Assembly (NCBI GenBank): GCA_036620675.1 | Contig: JAZHEE010000011.1 | Strand: one strand, 5' to 3' | Length of the DNA: 64,000 bases | Source: Jejubacter sp036620675 | Lineage (GTDB): Bacteria > Pseudomonadota > Gammaproteobacteria > Enterobacterales > Enterobacteriaceae | Part shown: positions 24,458 through 33,853 of the stretch, one piece after another | Layout of the letters: each line of letters begins with the position of its first letter | Numbering within the stretch: position 1 is the stretch's first letter | The notes under the pieces: model-generated | What the model saw: the letters and a program-made list of their open reading frames with translations, nothing else | Databases searched by the model: none | What the model was told of the DNA's origin: nothing | Made by a program: the position numbers and the translations under genes

Positions 24458-27124
24458 ATGGAAAACCCCGCCATCCTGTTACGCCGTCTTAACCCTTACT
24501 GCGCCCGTGCGATGGAAGGCGCTGCCACGCTGTGCCAGACCCGCGCCCATGCGGAGATTCTGCCGGAGCACTGGCTGCTGAAGCTGCTGGAGCAGGGCGA
24601 AGGCGATCTGACGGTACTGGCGCGCCGTTACGAATGGGATATGGACAACCTGTGGCAGGATCTGCTGGGCTGGCTGGATCAGCGACCGCGTTCGGTTCGC
24701 GGTCGCCCGCAGCTTTCGGACAATATCCAGACCCTGATGCAGCAGGCCTGGCTGCGGGCCTCGCTGGCGGGGGAAGCGCAAATCCGCAGCCTCCATCTGC
24801 TGATGGCGCTGACGGAAAACCCGAAGCTGGTGCAGTGCGACGGTCTGTGGCCTCTGCTGACCCTGGGGCAGAGCCAGCTGGAACGACTGCGCGGTCTGCT
24901 GGACGCTCAGTCAGACGAGCGCCCGGAAGTGCAGCAGGAGGCGGAACTGGCGCAGAGCGGCGGCGATGTCGAAATGGTCGGCCGCCCGGCAGACGCGGAG
25001 ATAAAAGAGGGGGAGCTTTCCCCCGCGCTGCAGGGCGCGCTGGATAAGTTCACCCTGGATGTGACGGCCAAAGCGAAAGAGGGGAAGATCGACCCGGTGT
25101 TTGGCCGTGATAACGAGATCCGCCAGATGGTGGACATCCTCTCCAGGCGCCGCAAGAACAACCCGATTCTGGTGGGCGAGCCGGGCGTGGGTAAAACCGC
25201 GCTGGTGGAAGGACTGGCGCTGCGCATTGCCGAAGGTAACGTGCCGGAAAGCCTGAAGCCCGTGACCCTGCGTACCCTGGATCTCGGCCTGCTGCAGGCG
25301 GGCGCGGGCGTGAAGGGCGAATTCGAGCAGCGGCTGAAAAATATTATTGAGGCGGTGCAGCAGTCGCCCACGCCGGTGCTGCTGTTTATCGACGAAGCCC
25401 ACACCATTATCGGGGCCGGTAACCAGGCCGGGGGCGCGGATGCGGCCAACCTGCTGAAGCCGGCGCTGGCCCGCGGCGAGCTGCGCACCATTGCCGCCAC
25501 CACCTGGAGCGAATACAAACAGTACTTTGAGCGCGACGCCGCGCTGGAGCGCCGGTTCCAGATGGTTAAGGTGGACGAGCCGGACGACGACACCGCCTGC
25601 CTGATGCTGCGGGGCCTGAAGCCGCGCTATGCGCAGCACCACGGGGTACATATTACCGATGAAGCGGTCAGAGCCGCGGTGACGCTGTCGCGCCGCTACC
25701 TGACCGGGCGTCAGCTGCCGGATAAGGCGGTGGACCTGCTGGATACGGCGGCGGCCCGGGTGCGCATGAGCCTGGATACGGTGCCGGAAGAGATGGTACG
25801 CCAGGGGGCCGCCATCACGGCCCTGGAGATGGAAAAACAGGCGCTGCTGGAAGATATCGCGGTCGGCAACCACAGCGACGGCGACCGGCTGACGGCCATT
25901 GATGCCCGGACGGCGACCCTGCGCGAGCAGCAGCAGACGCTGGAGGCGCAGTTCCGCCAGGAAAAGGCACTCACCGCCCGGCTGCTGGACTGCCGCGCCG
26001 ATATCTCCCGCCAGGCGGAAATCGCCGAACTGCAACAGCGGCTGGCGGACCTGCAACAGGCGCAGCCACTGCTGATGCCGGACGTTGACGCCCGTACCGT
26101 GGCCAACGTGATTGCCGACTGGACCGGCGTGCCGCTCTCCTCACTGATGAAAGACGAGCAGACCGAGCTGCTGACCCTGGAGCAGGAAATCGGTAAGCGG
26201 GTGGTCGGGCAGGATGGCTCCCTCAGTGCCATCGCGCAGCGGCTGCGCGCCGCCAAAACCGGGCTGACTTCCGAAAACGGTCCCCAGGGCGTGTTCCTGC
26301 TGGTCGGCCCCAGCGGCACCGGCAAAACCGAGACCGCGCTGACTCTGGCGGATGTGCTGTACGGCGGTGAGAAGTCGCTCATCACCATTAACCTCTCGGA
26401 ATACCAGGAGCCGCACACCGTCTCCCAGCTGAAAGGCTCGCCGCCGGGCTACGTCGGCTACGGCCAGGGCGGTATTCTGACCGAGGCGGTGCGCAAGCGC
26501 CCCTACAGCGTGGTGCTGCTCGACGAAGTGGAAAAGGCGCACCGCGACGTGATGAACCTGTTCTACCAGGTGTTCGACCGCGGCTTTATGCGCGACGGCG
26601 AAGGGCGGGAAATCGACTTCCGCAACACCGTCATCCTGATGACCTCCAACCTGGGCAGCGACGCGCTGATGCAGTTGCTGGATGAACAGCCGGACGCCAG
26701 CGAAGGGGATTTACAGGAGCTGCTGCGCCCGATACTGCGCGACCACTTCCAGCCGGCGCTGCTGGCGCGCTTCCAGACCGTGATTTACCGCCCGCTGGGC
26801 AGGGAGGCGATGCGCGCCATCGTCGGCATGAAGCTGGACCAGGTGCGCCAGCGCCTGGCGCGCCACTACGGCATCACCACCCGGAGCAGCGATACGCTGT
26901 TCGACGCTTTAACCGACGCCTGCCTGCTGCCGGACACCGGCGCCCGCAATATCGACAGCCTGCTGAATCAGCAGATCCTGCCGGTGCTGAGCCAGCAGCT
27001 GTTAAGCCATATGGCCGCGCAGCAGAAGCCGCAGACCCTGACCCTCGACTGGAATGAGGAAGAGGGGATAGTGCTGGCGTTTGATGTCATGCACAAAGCA
27101 CAGCAGGAGAGGAACGATGAGTGA
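24458..27124 (+). CDS. clpV: T6SS ATPase ClpV (TssH)
   Basis: 888 aa AAA+ disaggregase that recycles the contracted TssB/TssC sheath. Order: N-terminal Clp repeat domain (1-150), first AAA domain with Walker A GEPGVGKTAL (about 240-249) and FIDEAHTIIGAG, a coiled middle region rich in Gln/Glu/Leu (about 450-550), second AAA domain with GPSGTGKTET (about 616-625) and VVLLDEVEKAH. Start ATG follows GAGAGGAACTC. Its last codons overlap the vgrG1 start by 8 bp. Confidence 0.95.
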   Translation: MENPAILLRRLNPYCARAMEGAATLCQTRAHAEILPEHWLLKLLEQGEGDLTVLARRYEWDMDNLWQDLLGWLDQRPRSVRGRPQLSDNIQTLMQQAWLRASLAGEAQIRSLHLLMALTENPKLVQCDGLWPLLTLGQSQLERLRGLLDAQSDERPEVQQEAELAQSGGDVEMVGRPADAEIKEGELSPALQGALDKFTLDVTAKAKEGKIDPVFGRDNEIRQMVDILSRRRKNNPILVGEPGVGKTALVEGLALRIAEGNVPESLKPVTLRTLDLGLLQAGAGVKGEFEQRLKNIIEAVQQSPTPVLLFIDEAHTIIGAGNQAGGADAANLLKPALARGELRTIAATTWSEYKQYFERDAALERRFQMVKVDEPDDDTACLMLRGLKPRYAQHHGVHITDEAVRAAVTLSRRYLTGRQLPDKAVDLLDTAAARVRMSLDTVPEEMVRQGAAITALEMEKQALLEDIAVGNHSDGDRLTAIDARTATLREQQQTLEAQFRQEKALTARLLDCRADISRQAEIAELQQRLADLQQAQPLLMPDVDARTVANVIADWTGVPLSSLMKDEQTELLTLEQEIGKRVVGQDGSLSAIAQRLRAAKTGLTSENGPQGVFLLVGPSGTGKTETALTLADVLYGGEKSLITINLSEYQEPHTVSQLKGSPPGYVGYGQGGILTEAVRKRPYSVVLLDEVEKAHRDVMNLFYQVFDRGFMRDGEGREIDFRNTVILMTSNLGSDALMQLLDEQPDASEGDLQELLRPILRDHFQPALLARFQTVIYRPLGREAMRAIVGMKLDQVRQRLARHYGITTRSSDTLFDALTDACLLPDTGARNIDSLLNQQILPVLSQQLLSHMAAQQKPQTLTLDWNEEEGIVLAFDVMHKAQQERNDE

Positions 27125-29471
27125 AAGCTTAAGCAGTCTGGCGAAGAAGGCGATTGACGCAGTCCTGGGCCTGTCCCGCTATCGCGTGGATGTGCATGAG
27201 TGCCCGCATTTTCTGGACGTACTGCGCTTTCGTGCCAGCGAAGCGCTGAGCCAGCCCTGGCACTATGATGTTACTGTCACCTGTGCAGCGGGCATTGCCA
27301 GCAGTGACGTGATGCTGAAACCGGCTTCTTTTACCTTTCAGACGCCGCTCTTTGACGGGACGCCTGCCGTGCCGGTGCGCACGGTGTACGGTGTGGTGGA
27401 TAACTTCCGTCGGATCTCCGTGTCAGGGGATGAAATCACCTGTGCCCTGCGCATCGTGCCGCGCATTGCCCTGATGCAGCATACCCAGCGCAGTGAAGTG
27501 TATCTGAATCAGTCGGTACCGGAAGTGGTGGAGCAGATACTCCGCTCCCACGGGCTGGAAGGGGCCGATTTTGAGTTTCGTCTTTCGCAGCATTACCCGG
27601 TTCGTGAACTGATTACCCAGTGGCGTGAGACTGACCTTGAATTTATCCAGCGTCTGCTGGCTGAAGTCGGCATCTTCTGGCGCTTTGAGATGGACAGTCG
27701 CATTGAACAGGATGTGGTGATTTTTCAGGACAGCCAGGTGCAGTACCAGTTTGGCGTAAAGCTCCCTGTGATACCGCCGTCGCGTACCAGTGATAACGGC
27801 CAGGAAAGCGTCTGGGCTATCAGCCCGGAAGACCGGGTGGTGACCGGCAGCGTTGCCACGCGCGATTACAACTACCGTGACGCGCTGACGCCGCAGGACA
27901 GCTCAGTCACCGTTCACCAGGAGGGCGGGGCCACCATCGGTGAAGTGTATCACTACGCCGAGCCGTTCCTGAGTGAAGGTGATACCGAAACGCCGGAAGG
28001 CGGCGCATGGTATGCCCGTCTGCGCCATGAACGCTACCTTAACGGCCAGCAGACAGTGACGGGGCGCGCCAGCAGCCCGATGCTGGCTCCCGGTGAGGTG
28101 CTGGAGCCGCAGGGAAGTATCCCCGAATCACTGAGAGACGGCATTGTCATCACCGGCGTTCACACCTCCGGTGCGCGTGATAAGGGTTTTCAGCTGCGCT
28201 TTACGGGGATCCCCTACAGCGAGACGGTCTGTTATCGCCCGGCATTGCTGAAGCGTCCGGTGGTTGCCGGTACGTTGCCGGCACGGGTGGAAAGTAATGA
28301 GAAACACGACACCTATGCCTATCTGGATGAACAGGGGCGTTACCGGGTTCGTCTCGATTTTGACCGCAGTGAGAGCGAGCAGGGGTACGCGTACCTGTGG
28401 TTGAGAATGGCAAAACCGTATGCCGGGGATACTTACGGGTTCCACTCCCCGTTGCTCGACGGTACTGAAGTTTCTGTCATGTTTGACGGCGGCGATCCGG
28501 ACAGGCCCTATATCGCCCACGCCCAGCATGATTCGGAGCACCCCGATCACGTTGCCCGTGATAATCATACGCGAAACGTCTGGCGTACGGCGGGAGACAA
28601 CAAGTTTCGCCTGGAGGACAAGCGTCAGGAAGAGCACTTCAAGCTGGCGACGCCTTACGGTAAAACGCAGCTCAACGGCGGTCATGTCGTGGATGCTCAG
28701 CGTGAGCCACGCGGTACCGGTTTTGAGCTGCGCACCGATGAATACGGTGCTGTCCGTGCCGCAAGAGGCATGTTCCTGACGGCAGATGCGCAGGCAAAAG
28801 GCCAGGGGCCGATGCTGGAAATGACGCCGGCGGTCAACCGTATCAAACAGGCCAACAGCGAAATGGAGGCCCTGAACAATGCGGCAGAGGCCGCGAAGGC
28901 GCTGGTCTGTGATATCCGGGCACAGACCAGCCTGGTGACGCAGAGCATTGCCGATTTACAGGCAGCGGTCATTCTGGCCTCCGCCCCACAGGGCATTGCG
29001 TTCACCTCCGGGGAGCATATCCAGCTAACCAGCAAACAGAATACGATGCTGACGGCCGGACAGCATCTGGACATGGGGGCGATGAAGAATCTTTCCATGA
29101 GCGCGGAAAATGAACTGGGTCTGTTCGCACACAAAGCGGGTATCCGGACGATCGCCAATCTGGGTGATGTGGAGATGCATGCCCGACATAACACGCTGGA
29201 CATGAGCGCGCAAAAAGCGCTGACCATCACCAGTACTGACGATGAAATCGTTATCAGTACGCCAAAAACGCTGACAGTGAATGGCGGTGGCTCTTACCTG
29301 AAGCTCAGTGACAGCGGGATTGAACATGGCTCAAAAGGTGATTTGACCATGAAGGTGGGAGAATACCTGGTGCCAGGCAGCGGTGCCGATATGCCATTCT
29401 CTGCACCGGATTTTAACACCACTGAGATAGCCGAAATTAAAAATATCATCAGCAAACCGCTGAGCGACTGA
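27117..29471 (+). CDS. vgrG: T6SS spike protein VgrG (first copy)
   Basis: 784 aa VgrG/TssI, start ATG at 27117 (AGGAGAGG upstream) inside the clpV end. Gp27-like N-terminal part (HGLEGADFEFRLSQHYPVRELITQWRETDLEFIQRLLAEVGIFWRFE), gp5-like OB fold (DEQGRYRVRLDFDR...LWLRMAKPYAGDTYGFHSPLLDGTEVSVMFDGGDPDRPYI) and a beta-helix end. Ends with a short tail (MPFSAPDFNTTEIAEIKN) and no extra enzymatic domain. The cargo is most likely the M23-like/lysozyme effector 10 bp downstream. Confidence 0.95.
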   Translation: MSESLSSLAKKAIDAVLGLSRYRVDVHECPHFLDVLRFRASEALSQPWHYDVTVTCAAGIASSDVMLKPASFTFQTPLFDGTPAVPVRTVYGVVDNFRRISVSGDEITCALRIVPRIALMQHTQRSEVYLNQSVPEVVEQILRSHGLEGADFEFRLSQHYPVRELITQWRETDLEFIQRLLAEVGIFWRFEMDSRIEQDVVIFQDSQVQYQFGVKLPVIPPSRTSDNGQESVWAISPEDRVVTGSVATRDYNYRDALTPQDSSVTVHQEGGATIGEVYHYAEPFLSEGDTETPEGGAWYARLRHERYLNGQQTVTGRASSPMLAPGEVLEPQGSIPESLRDGIVITGVHTSGARDKGFQLRFTGIPYSETVCYRPALLKRPVVAGTLPARVESNEKHDTYAYLDEQGRYRVRLDFDRSESEQGYAYLWLRMAKPYAGDTYGFHSPLLDGTEVSVMFDGGDPDRPYIAHAQHDSEHPDHVARDNHTRNVWRTAGDNKFRLEDKRQEEHFKLATPYGKTQLNGGHVVDAQREPRGTGFELRTDEYGAVRAARGMFLTADAQAKGQGPMLEMTPAVNRIKQANSEMEALNNAAEAAKALVCDIRAQTSLVTQSIADLQAAVILASAPQGIAFTSGEHIQLTSKQNTMLTAGQHLDMGAMKNLSMSAENELGLFAHKAGIRTIANLGDVEMHARHNTLDMSAQKALTITSTDDEIVISTPKTLTVNGGGSYLKLSDSGIEHGSKGDLTMKVGEYLVPGSGADMPFSAPDFNTTEIAEIKNIISKPLSD

Positions 29472-29481
29472 GGGAGCAGAC

Positions 29482-31749
29482 ATGTCGGTATTACCAAAAT
29501 TCAGCTGGCCTGTGCCATCCAACAATCGCGGCAGTGACTTTACCCGCCAGGAAGACGTAATGTCTCACCTGGAAGGTGAGGCTTCCGGCTGGTATATGCT
29601 GGGAAGCAATGGCATGTGGCACGGGGGGATTCATATCACGAATGCCACGACACCCTGGTGTGCGCTGAGCGGCAAGGCTGCCTCAGAACTGCTGGATTTC
29701 CCTGTGAGCTACAGGGGGGAGCAGAGCATTCGCTGTATGGCGGACGGGGAAGTGGTGGCGTACCGGATTTGTCGAGACTATCTGAACGTTCCCTGGGAGA
29801 CGGGGCCGCTGAATGTTTCCGGCTCCTTTGTCCTGGTGCGTCACTACATCCAGCCAGGCGAGAAACCAGAAAGCGGCCTGCATTTTTATACGCTGTATAT
29901 GCACCTGGCGCCGTATTCTGCTTATGAAAAAAGCGAAAATGAAACGCAGTGGATTGTGAATGATAATCTGTCGGCTTATCGTCCTGAATGGCTCCTGAGT
30001 GCCAGTACCGATAATAAAAGCGTCAGTGACTCGTACCGCGCAGCCACCATCCCAAAAGGCTCGCATGTTGAATGGGACGCTAATGACAGCAATCTGCACA
30101 CGACTGGCAGCAATGGCCGTCGTTACGGTCTTGTAACGTTTAAAGGCTTATCAGATAAAGCAAAAACCAAAGGGACAAAAACAAATCTTGAGGAAGGGCA
30201 GCAGTACTGGATCCTGACGGACAGGGATAATCTTGTCCCGTCATCAGGTGCTGCTGCGCGTCCGTCGTGGTGGGCGCACCTGCTGCCACCTTATGCGGAG
30301 CCGATGCAGTTTGATAAGGTTATATGTCCCACGCCGTACCCAATCAGCGCCGGCGACAGCATCGGGCATCTGGGCTATTTTCAGGTGCCGAAAGAGGGCG
30401 GTTACGATGCCCGCTATCAGGTACATATTGAGTGCCTGAGCATGGATGACAACCTGGAAACCTTCCTGAAAAATCCGGAGAAGGTGGGCAAAAGTGCGCC
30501 GCTGTATCTGAAATGTCCGTCCGGCCTGCCATTGTTCTCGAAAGATCCGAAGACAAAAACCATGATTAGCAGCGGGAGAGTCTCGCAGGGCGAAGTTATC
30601 CTTAAACTGAGTCAGGTGAAATCAGAAAAGGGCGCCAGGAAGCAGGAATACTGGTTTTTGCCGTATGCCAACGGTTACGTGTCGAAAAGTAACGCCGCAG
30701 TGGAAACGCTGTCGCAGTACGATCTGGAAAAACTGGGGTTCACCACCACCGTGGACGAGGCGCCGAGCTTTGACCATCTGGATGGAAAAACGCCGCCGAA
30801 AGGTCTGGTTCGCAAGGTTCTTGACTGGCTTTATCACTCATCCAGTAAAGATACGCGCGTTACGCATCGTATCGTGCCGCATAACTATCAGCGGCTGTTA
30901 AACCGGATTGACGGCAGCATCAGTCCTTATTCATGCCAGGAATATCTGAGCGCGATTCATAACCCGTCTTACCGCGATGTTAAGAATAAGATGATCGTGA
31001 AACACCCCAGCGAGTGGTACCACAAAAAAGATGCTCCCATCTGGCTGCCGTTCCTGAACAATCTGACAAAAGATGCGCCGGAATGGAAAGAGTACAGTGA
31101 AGCCTATATAGAGAAGATGGTGTGGATGCAGGATGCCGGTAAGTTAAAGCTGGGGACGATGCTGTGGCATATGCATCCGGTGATGTTTTTGGGGGCGTTT
31201 CATGAAAATCGTAAACTGATTTGGATAAAAGTAGTTGAACAAAAATTTGGGCGTGATATAGCTGAGTCTTTTAAACAGAAAGTTATTAGCGTTGCTAATG
31301 AACTGTCTATTGATCCTGATTATATAATGGCTTGCATTGCATTAGAAACGGGAACGGAATTTAACACGTCAACGAAAAATCCAAAATCATCAGCTACAGG
31401 CTTGATTCAATTCATGTCAAATACTGCTAAAGATTTAGGAACAACAACAACCAAGCTATCAAGGATGACTCATGTGGAACAAATGGATTACGTTAAAAAA
31501 TACTTTGAGATGCAGGCTGCCAACTTCAAACATCCAACAAACGAGTGGTCACTTGGTGATGTTTATTTGTCAATATTTACGCCATCAGCCATGTTAATTA
31601 AAGATACCGATACTGTGTATGCAAAAGGACAAAAGGCCTATTCTGTTAATCTATTTCATGACAGAAATAAAGATGGAAAGATAACCAAGGCTGAAATTGT
31701 TAAAAACATTGATAAATTCTATGAGGATGGATTTAAATATGCAGGTTGA
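29482..31749 (+). CDS. T6SS effector: M23-like domain, linker, SLT-like toxin domain
   Basis: 755 aa polymorphic cargo effector. Residues about 45-320 show an M23/LytM-like fold (HGGIH at 47-51, MADGEVVAYR, LYMHLAP, GDSIGHLGYF, RYQVHIE), but the usual HxxxD and HxH zinc ligands are incomplete, so it may be structural. Residues 390-572 are a linker (WFLPYANGY to LWHMHPVMFLGA) that recurs downstream. The C-terminal part (573-755) is lytic-transglycosylase-like: IDPDYIMACIALETGTEFN with likely catalytic E622, then SSATGLIQFMSNTA. It should cut peptidoglycan glycan strands in the target periplasm. The C-terminal third is AT-rich unlike the rest. Ends in overlap with its immunity gene. Confidence 0.8.
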   Translation: MSVLPKFSWPVPSNNRGSDFTRQEDVMSHLEGEASGWYMLGSNGMWHGGIHITNATTPWCALSGKAASELLDFPVSYRGEQSIRCMADGEVVAYRICRDYLNVPWETGPLNVSGSFVLVRHYIQPGEKPESGLHFYTLYMHLAPYSAYEKSENETQWIVNDNLSAYRPEWLLSASTDNKSVSDSYRAATIPKGSHVEWDANDSNLHTTGSNGRRYGLVTFKGLSDKAKTKGTKTNLEEGQQYWILTDRDNLVPSSGAAARPSWWAHLLPPYAEPMQFDKVICPTPYPISAGDSIGHLGYFQVPKEGGYDARYQVHIECLSMDDNLETFLKNPEKVGKSAPLYLKCPSGLPLFSKDPKTKTMISSGRVSQGEVILKLSQVKSEKGARKQEYWFLPYANGYVSKSNAAVETLSQYDLEKLGFTTTVDEAPSFDHLDGKTPPKGLVRKVLDWLYHSSSKDTRVTHRIVPHNYQRLLNRIDGSISPYSCQEYLSAIHNPSYRDVKNKMIVKHPSEWYHKKDAPIWLPFLNNLTKDAPEWKEYSEAYIEKMVWMQDAGKLKLGTMLWHMHPVMFLGAFHENRKLIWIKVVEQKFGRDIAESFKQKVISVANELSIDPDYIMACIALETGTEFNTSTKNPKSSATGLIQFMSNTAKDLGTTTTKLSRMTHVEQMDYVKKYFEMQAANFKHPTNEWSLGDVYLSIFTPSAMLIKDTDTVYAKGQKAYSVNLFHDRNKDGKITKAEIVKNIDKFYEDGFKYAG
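30651..31196 (+). repeat. effector linker repeat, copy 1 (in the intact effector)
   Basis: 546-bp linker part of the intact effector gene, ending exactly where the variable toxin domain starts (sequence GTGATGTTTTTGGGGGC, protein HPVMFLGA). Copies 2 and 3 lie 1403 and 3214 bp further on in the same reading phase. Confidence 0.88.
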
Positions 31750-32233
31750 TTTTTTATCAATAAAGTTATTGAAGTACAGTGTAACCGCATTCTTTTTTTC
31801 ACTTTCTTGTTTAAGTATCCCCGCATTTGCCGATGGATTACCAAAAGTTAACATGTCTGTAGAAAACGGAATGTGCACTATAAAAGTTGATGGTGAAATA
31901 ATCGATACATACAAGTGTGAATACACCAAGCCCCCGTCTTTACTATCATATTCATATTTGTATGAGTTGGATGAAAAGCTTTTGGTTTTCATTGACCAGC
32001 CTATGGGTAATGCATGTGACGGCGGACCATTGCATATCATCCGCAAGAAAGAAGATGGCAACTACAAGCCATTAAGAACCATAGATTTCTGTGGTGGTAA
32101 TTATCCTGAGATAATTAGTGGCCCAAAAACATTCACTATAAAAATACCTGCAATTAATATTGACGGTACAGATAAAAAAATTCCATCTGAGAAATGGGTA
32201 TTAAAAGAAGAACACATCAATAAAGTCAAGTGA
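31739..32233 (+). CDS. putative immunity protein 1 (exported)
   Basis: 164 aa. The ATG at 31739 overlaps the effector stop and has GAGG upstream. N-terminal signal peptide (LLKYSVTAFFFSLSCLSIPAFA-DG), so periplasmic, where an SLT-type toxin would act. The mature part begins LPKVNMSVENGMCTIKVDGEIIDTYKCEY and contains four or five Cys. No known family recognised. The immunity role is inferred from overlap with the toxin end, export and the same AT-rich composition. Confidence 0.65.
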   Translation: MQVDFLSIKLLKYSVTAFFFSLSCLSIPAFADGLPKVNMSVENGMCTIKVDGEIIDTYKCEYTKPPSLLSYSYLYELDEKLLVFIDQPMGNACDGGPLHIIRKKEDGNYKPLRTIDFCGGNYPEIISGPKTFTIKIPAINIDGTDKKIPSEKWVLKEEHINKVK

Positions 32234-32297
32234 GTGTTAATTAATGCATCATTTACGGCCTTGGTTAAGGGGCGTAAAATAAAGTTGCGAAAAAAGG

Positions 32298-33299
32298 TTG
32301 TTAAACCGGATTGACGGCAGCATCAGTCCTTATTCATGCCAGGAATATCTGAGCGCGATTCATAACCCGTCTTACCGAGATGTTAAGAATAAGATGATCG
32401 TGAAACACCCCAGCGAGTGGTACCACAAAAAAGATGCTCCCATCTGGCTGCCGTTCCTGAACAATCTGACAAAAGATGCGCCGGAATGGAAAGAGTACAG
32501 TGAAGCCTATATAGAGAAGATGGTGTGGATGCAGGATGCCGGTAAGTTAAAGCTGGGGCCGATGCTGTGGCATATGCATCCGGTGATGTTTTTGGGGGCG
32601 CTGACCATTAACGATGGTGTTACATACGAACAGCTAAAGAAAGTTTTTCCAACAGCCTCTGACTCAGATATAAACACGGTTGTTCAGGAATTGCAGGGTA
32701 AACTTAAACTATTCAAGCTTGATACACCAACAAGATTGAGGCACTTCTTCTCTCAAATAAAAGGCGAAGTTGGAGGGGATATGAAAGGCGTGACAGAAAA
32801 TTTTCAATTCTCTCCTGAAGCCTTGAGGTCCTTTAGTAAATATTACAGGCAGCATCCAGACGAGGCTGCAATTGATGGGTATGAAAAAAATTCAGCGAGG
32901 AAGATTATTCGCCGAGCCAATGAACAGGCAATAGGTCGTAAGCACTACTTAAGGCTAAATGGAAATAGACAAAGTAATCCTGATGATGGTTATAATTTCA
33001 GAGGGAGAGGATTGATTCAAGTAACAGGCTATGAAAAATATCATGGATTTATGGTTGATTACTCGAATTACTGGAAGGGAGAGGTTCCAGATACTGTAAA
33101 TCATCCGGAGAGAATCAACGAAATGCCATACGCTATTCGAAGTGCTCTCTGGTTTTGGATGAAATATAAGCCATATAATGCTGATAAAGGTCGTGGTCTT
33201 TCTGACGTGGCCGACGTTACTCGTGTAGTAAATGGTGGCCAGATGGGGCTTAAAGATCGCGAAAGTGCGTATAAAGTATGCGAGGATGTGTTTTTATGA
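32298..33299 (+). pseudogene. displaced effector end 2: linker fragment + GH19-like toxin
   Basis: Open frame of 333 codons without a proper start (TTG at 32298, no good ribosome site). The first 101 codons are a copy of the effector linker; the junction LWHMHPVMFLGA leads into a different toxin domain. That domain has GH19 chitinase/endolysin features: HFFSQIKGEVGGD (Glu candidate), GYNFRGRGLIQVTGYEKY, and a late VTRVVNGGQMGLKDRESAY. Expected target: peptidoglycan glycan strands. A silent cassette rather than an expressed gene; homologous exchange through the linker would fuse it in frame to the N-terminal carrier. Confidence 0.75.
32299..32600 (+). repeat. effector linker repeat, copy 2
   Basis: 302 bp that match 30896-31197 with only two differences seen (in ACCGCGATG/ACCGAGATG and GGGGACGATG/GGGGCCGATG). 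The offset is constant at 1403 bp, so no indel. Confidence 0.9.
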
Positions 33300-33766
33300 A
33301 GAAATCGATATTCCTTTTAGCGGCGTTAATGACATTACATGTTTATGCTGATGAATGTGCCAATAATGAAATTTTAATTGCATCCTGCACGCTTTCAGGG
33401 AAAGTGACGCGCGTGGCGAAATTTTGCGCAGATCCTCAAAGCGATACCATCAAATACACCTTCAAAAAGGGAGGTGCATCAGAACTAACTGTTGATTTTA
33501 ATTCTCACAATAAATTAAAAAGATGGGTTGATTTGGGAACGTATACAACATATTTAGGTTTCAGCCGAGGTGAGTATTCCTATGTTCTAAGTGTTCCAGA
33601 GGAGAGGCTGGGAGCTGTTGCACAATTAGATGTGAAAAAAAACAATAAAATCATCAGTTCAAAACAATGCGATTCCAATTCATTTGGCGAGGAAGGTGTT
33701 AAAATAAATAGTATTGAAGATGTACAGGATAGTTCAGTGAGGGGTAATGGGTTTAAATTCCCTTAA
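33296..33766 (+). CDS. putative immunity protein 2 (exported)
   Basis: 156 aa. ATG at 33296 overlaps the stop of cassette toxin 2 (ATGA). Signal peptide MKKSIFLLAALMTLHVYA-DE; the mature protein (ECANNEILIASCTLSGKVTRVAKFC) has an even set of Cys and should fold in the periplasm. Not a recognised family. Partner of the GH19-like cassette 2 by position. Can protect against sister cells that still carry this toxin even if the cassette toxin is silent here. Confidence 0.65.
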   Translation: MKKSIFLLAALMTLHVYADECANNEILIASCTLSGKVTRVAKFCADPQSDTIKYTFKKGGASELTVDFNSHNKLKRWVDLGTYTTYLGFSRGEYSYVLSVPEERLGAVAQLDVKKNNKIISSKQCDSNSFGEEGVKINSIEDVQDSSVRGNGFKFP

Positions 33767-33853
33767 TAGTTAAAATTTATGGTTTTTTTATGATGTATAT
33801 CATTTTTACCTTTTTATCGATAATCATTAGGGCGGCTACACAATCAATATTGA

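Noticed and set aside
24911..26056. Long minus-strand frame opposite clpV
   Set aside because: It mirrors the codon use of a GC-rich, clearly coding plus-strand gene; composition (Arg, Gln, His rich) is typical for an antisense shadow. The same holds for long frames opposite tssF, vgrG2, tssA and tssM.
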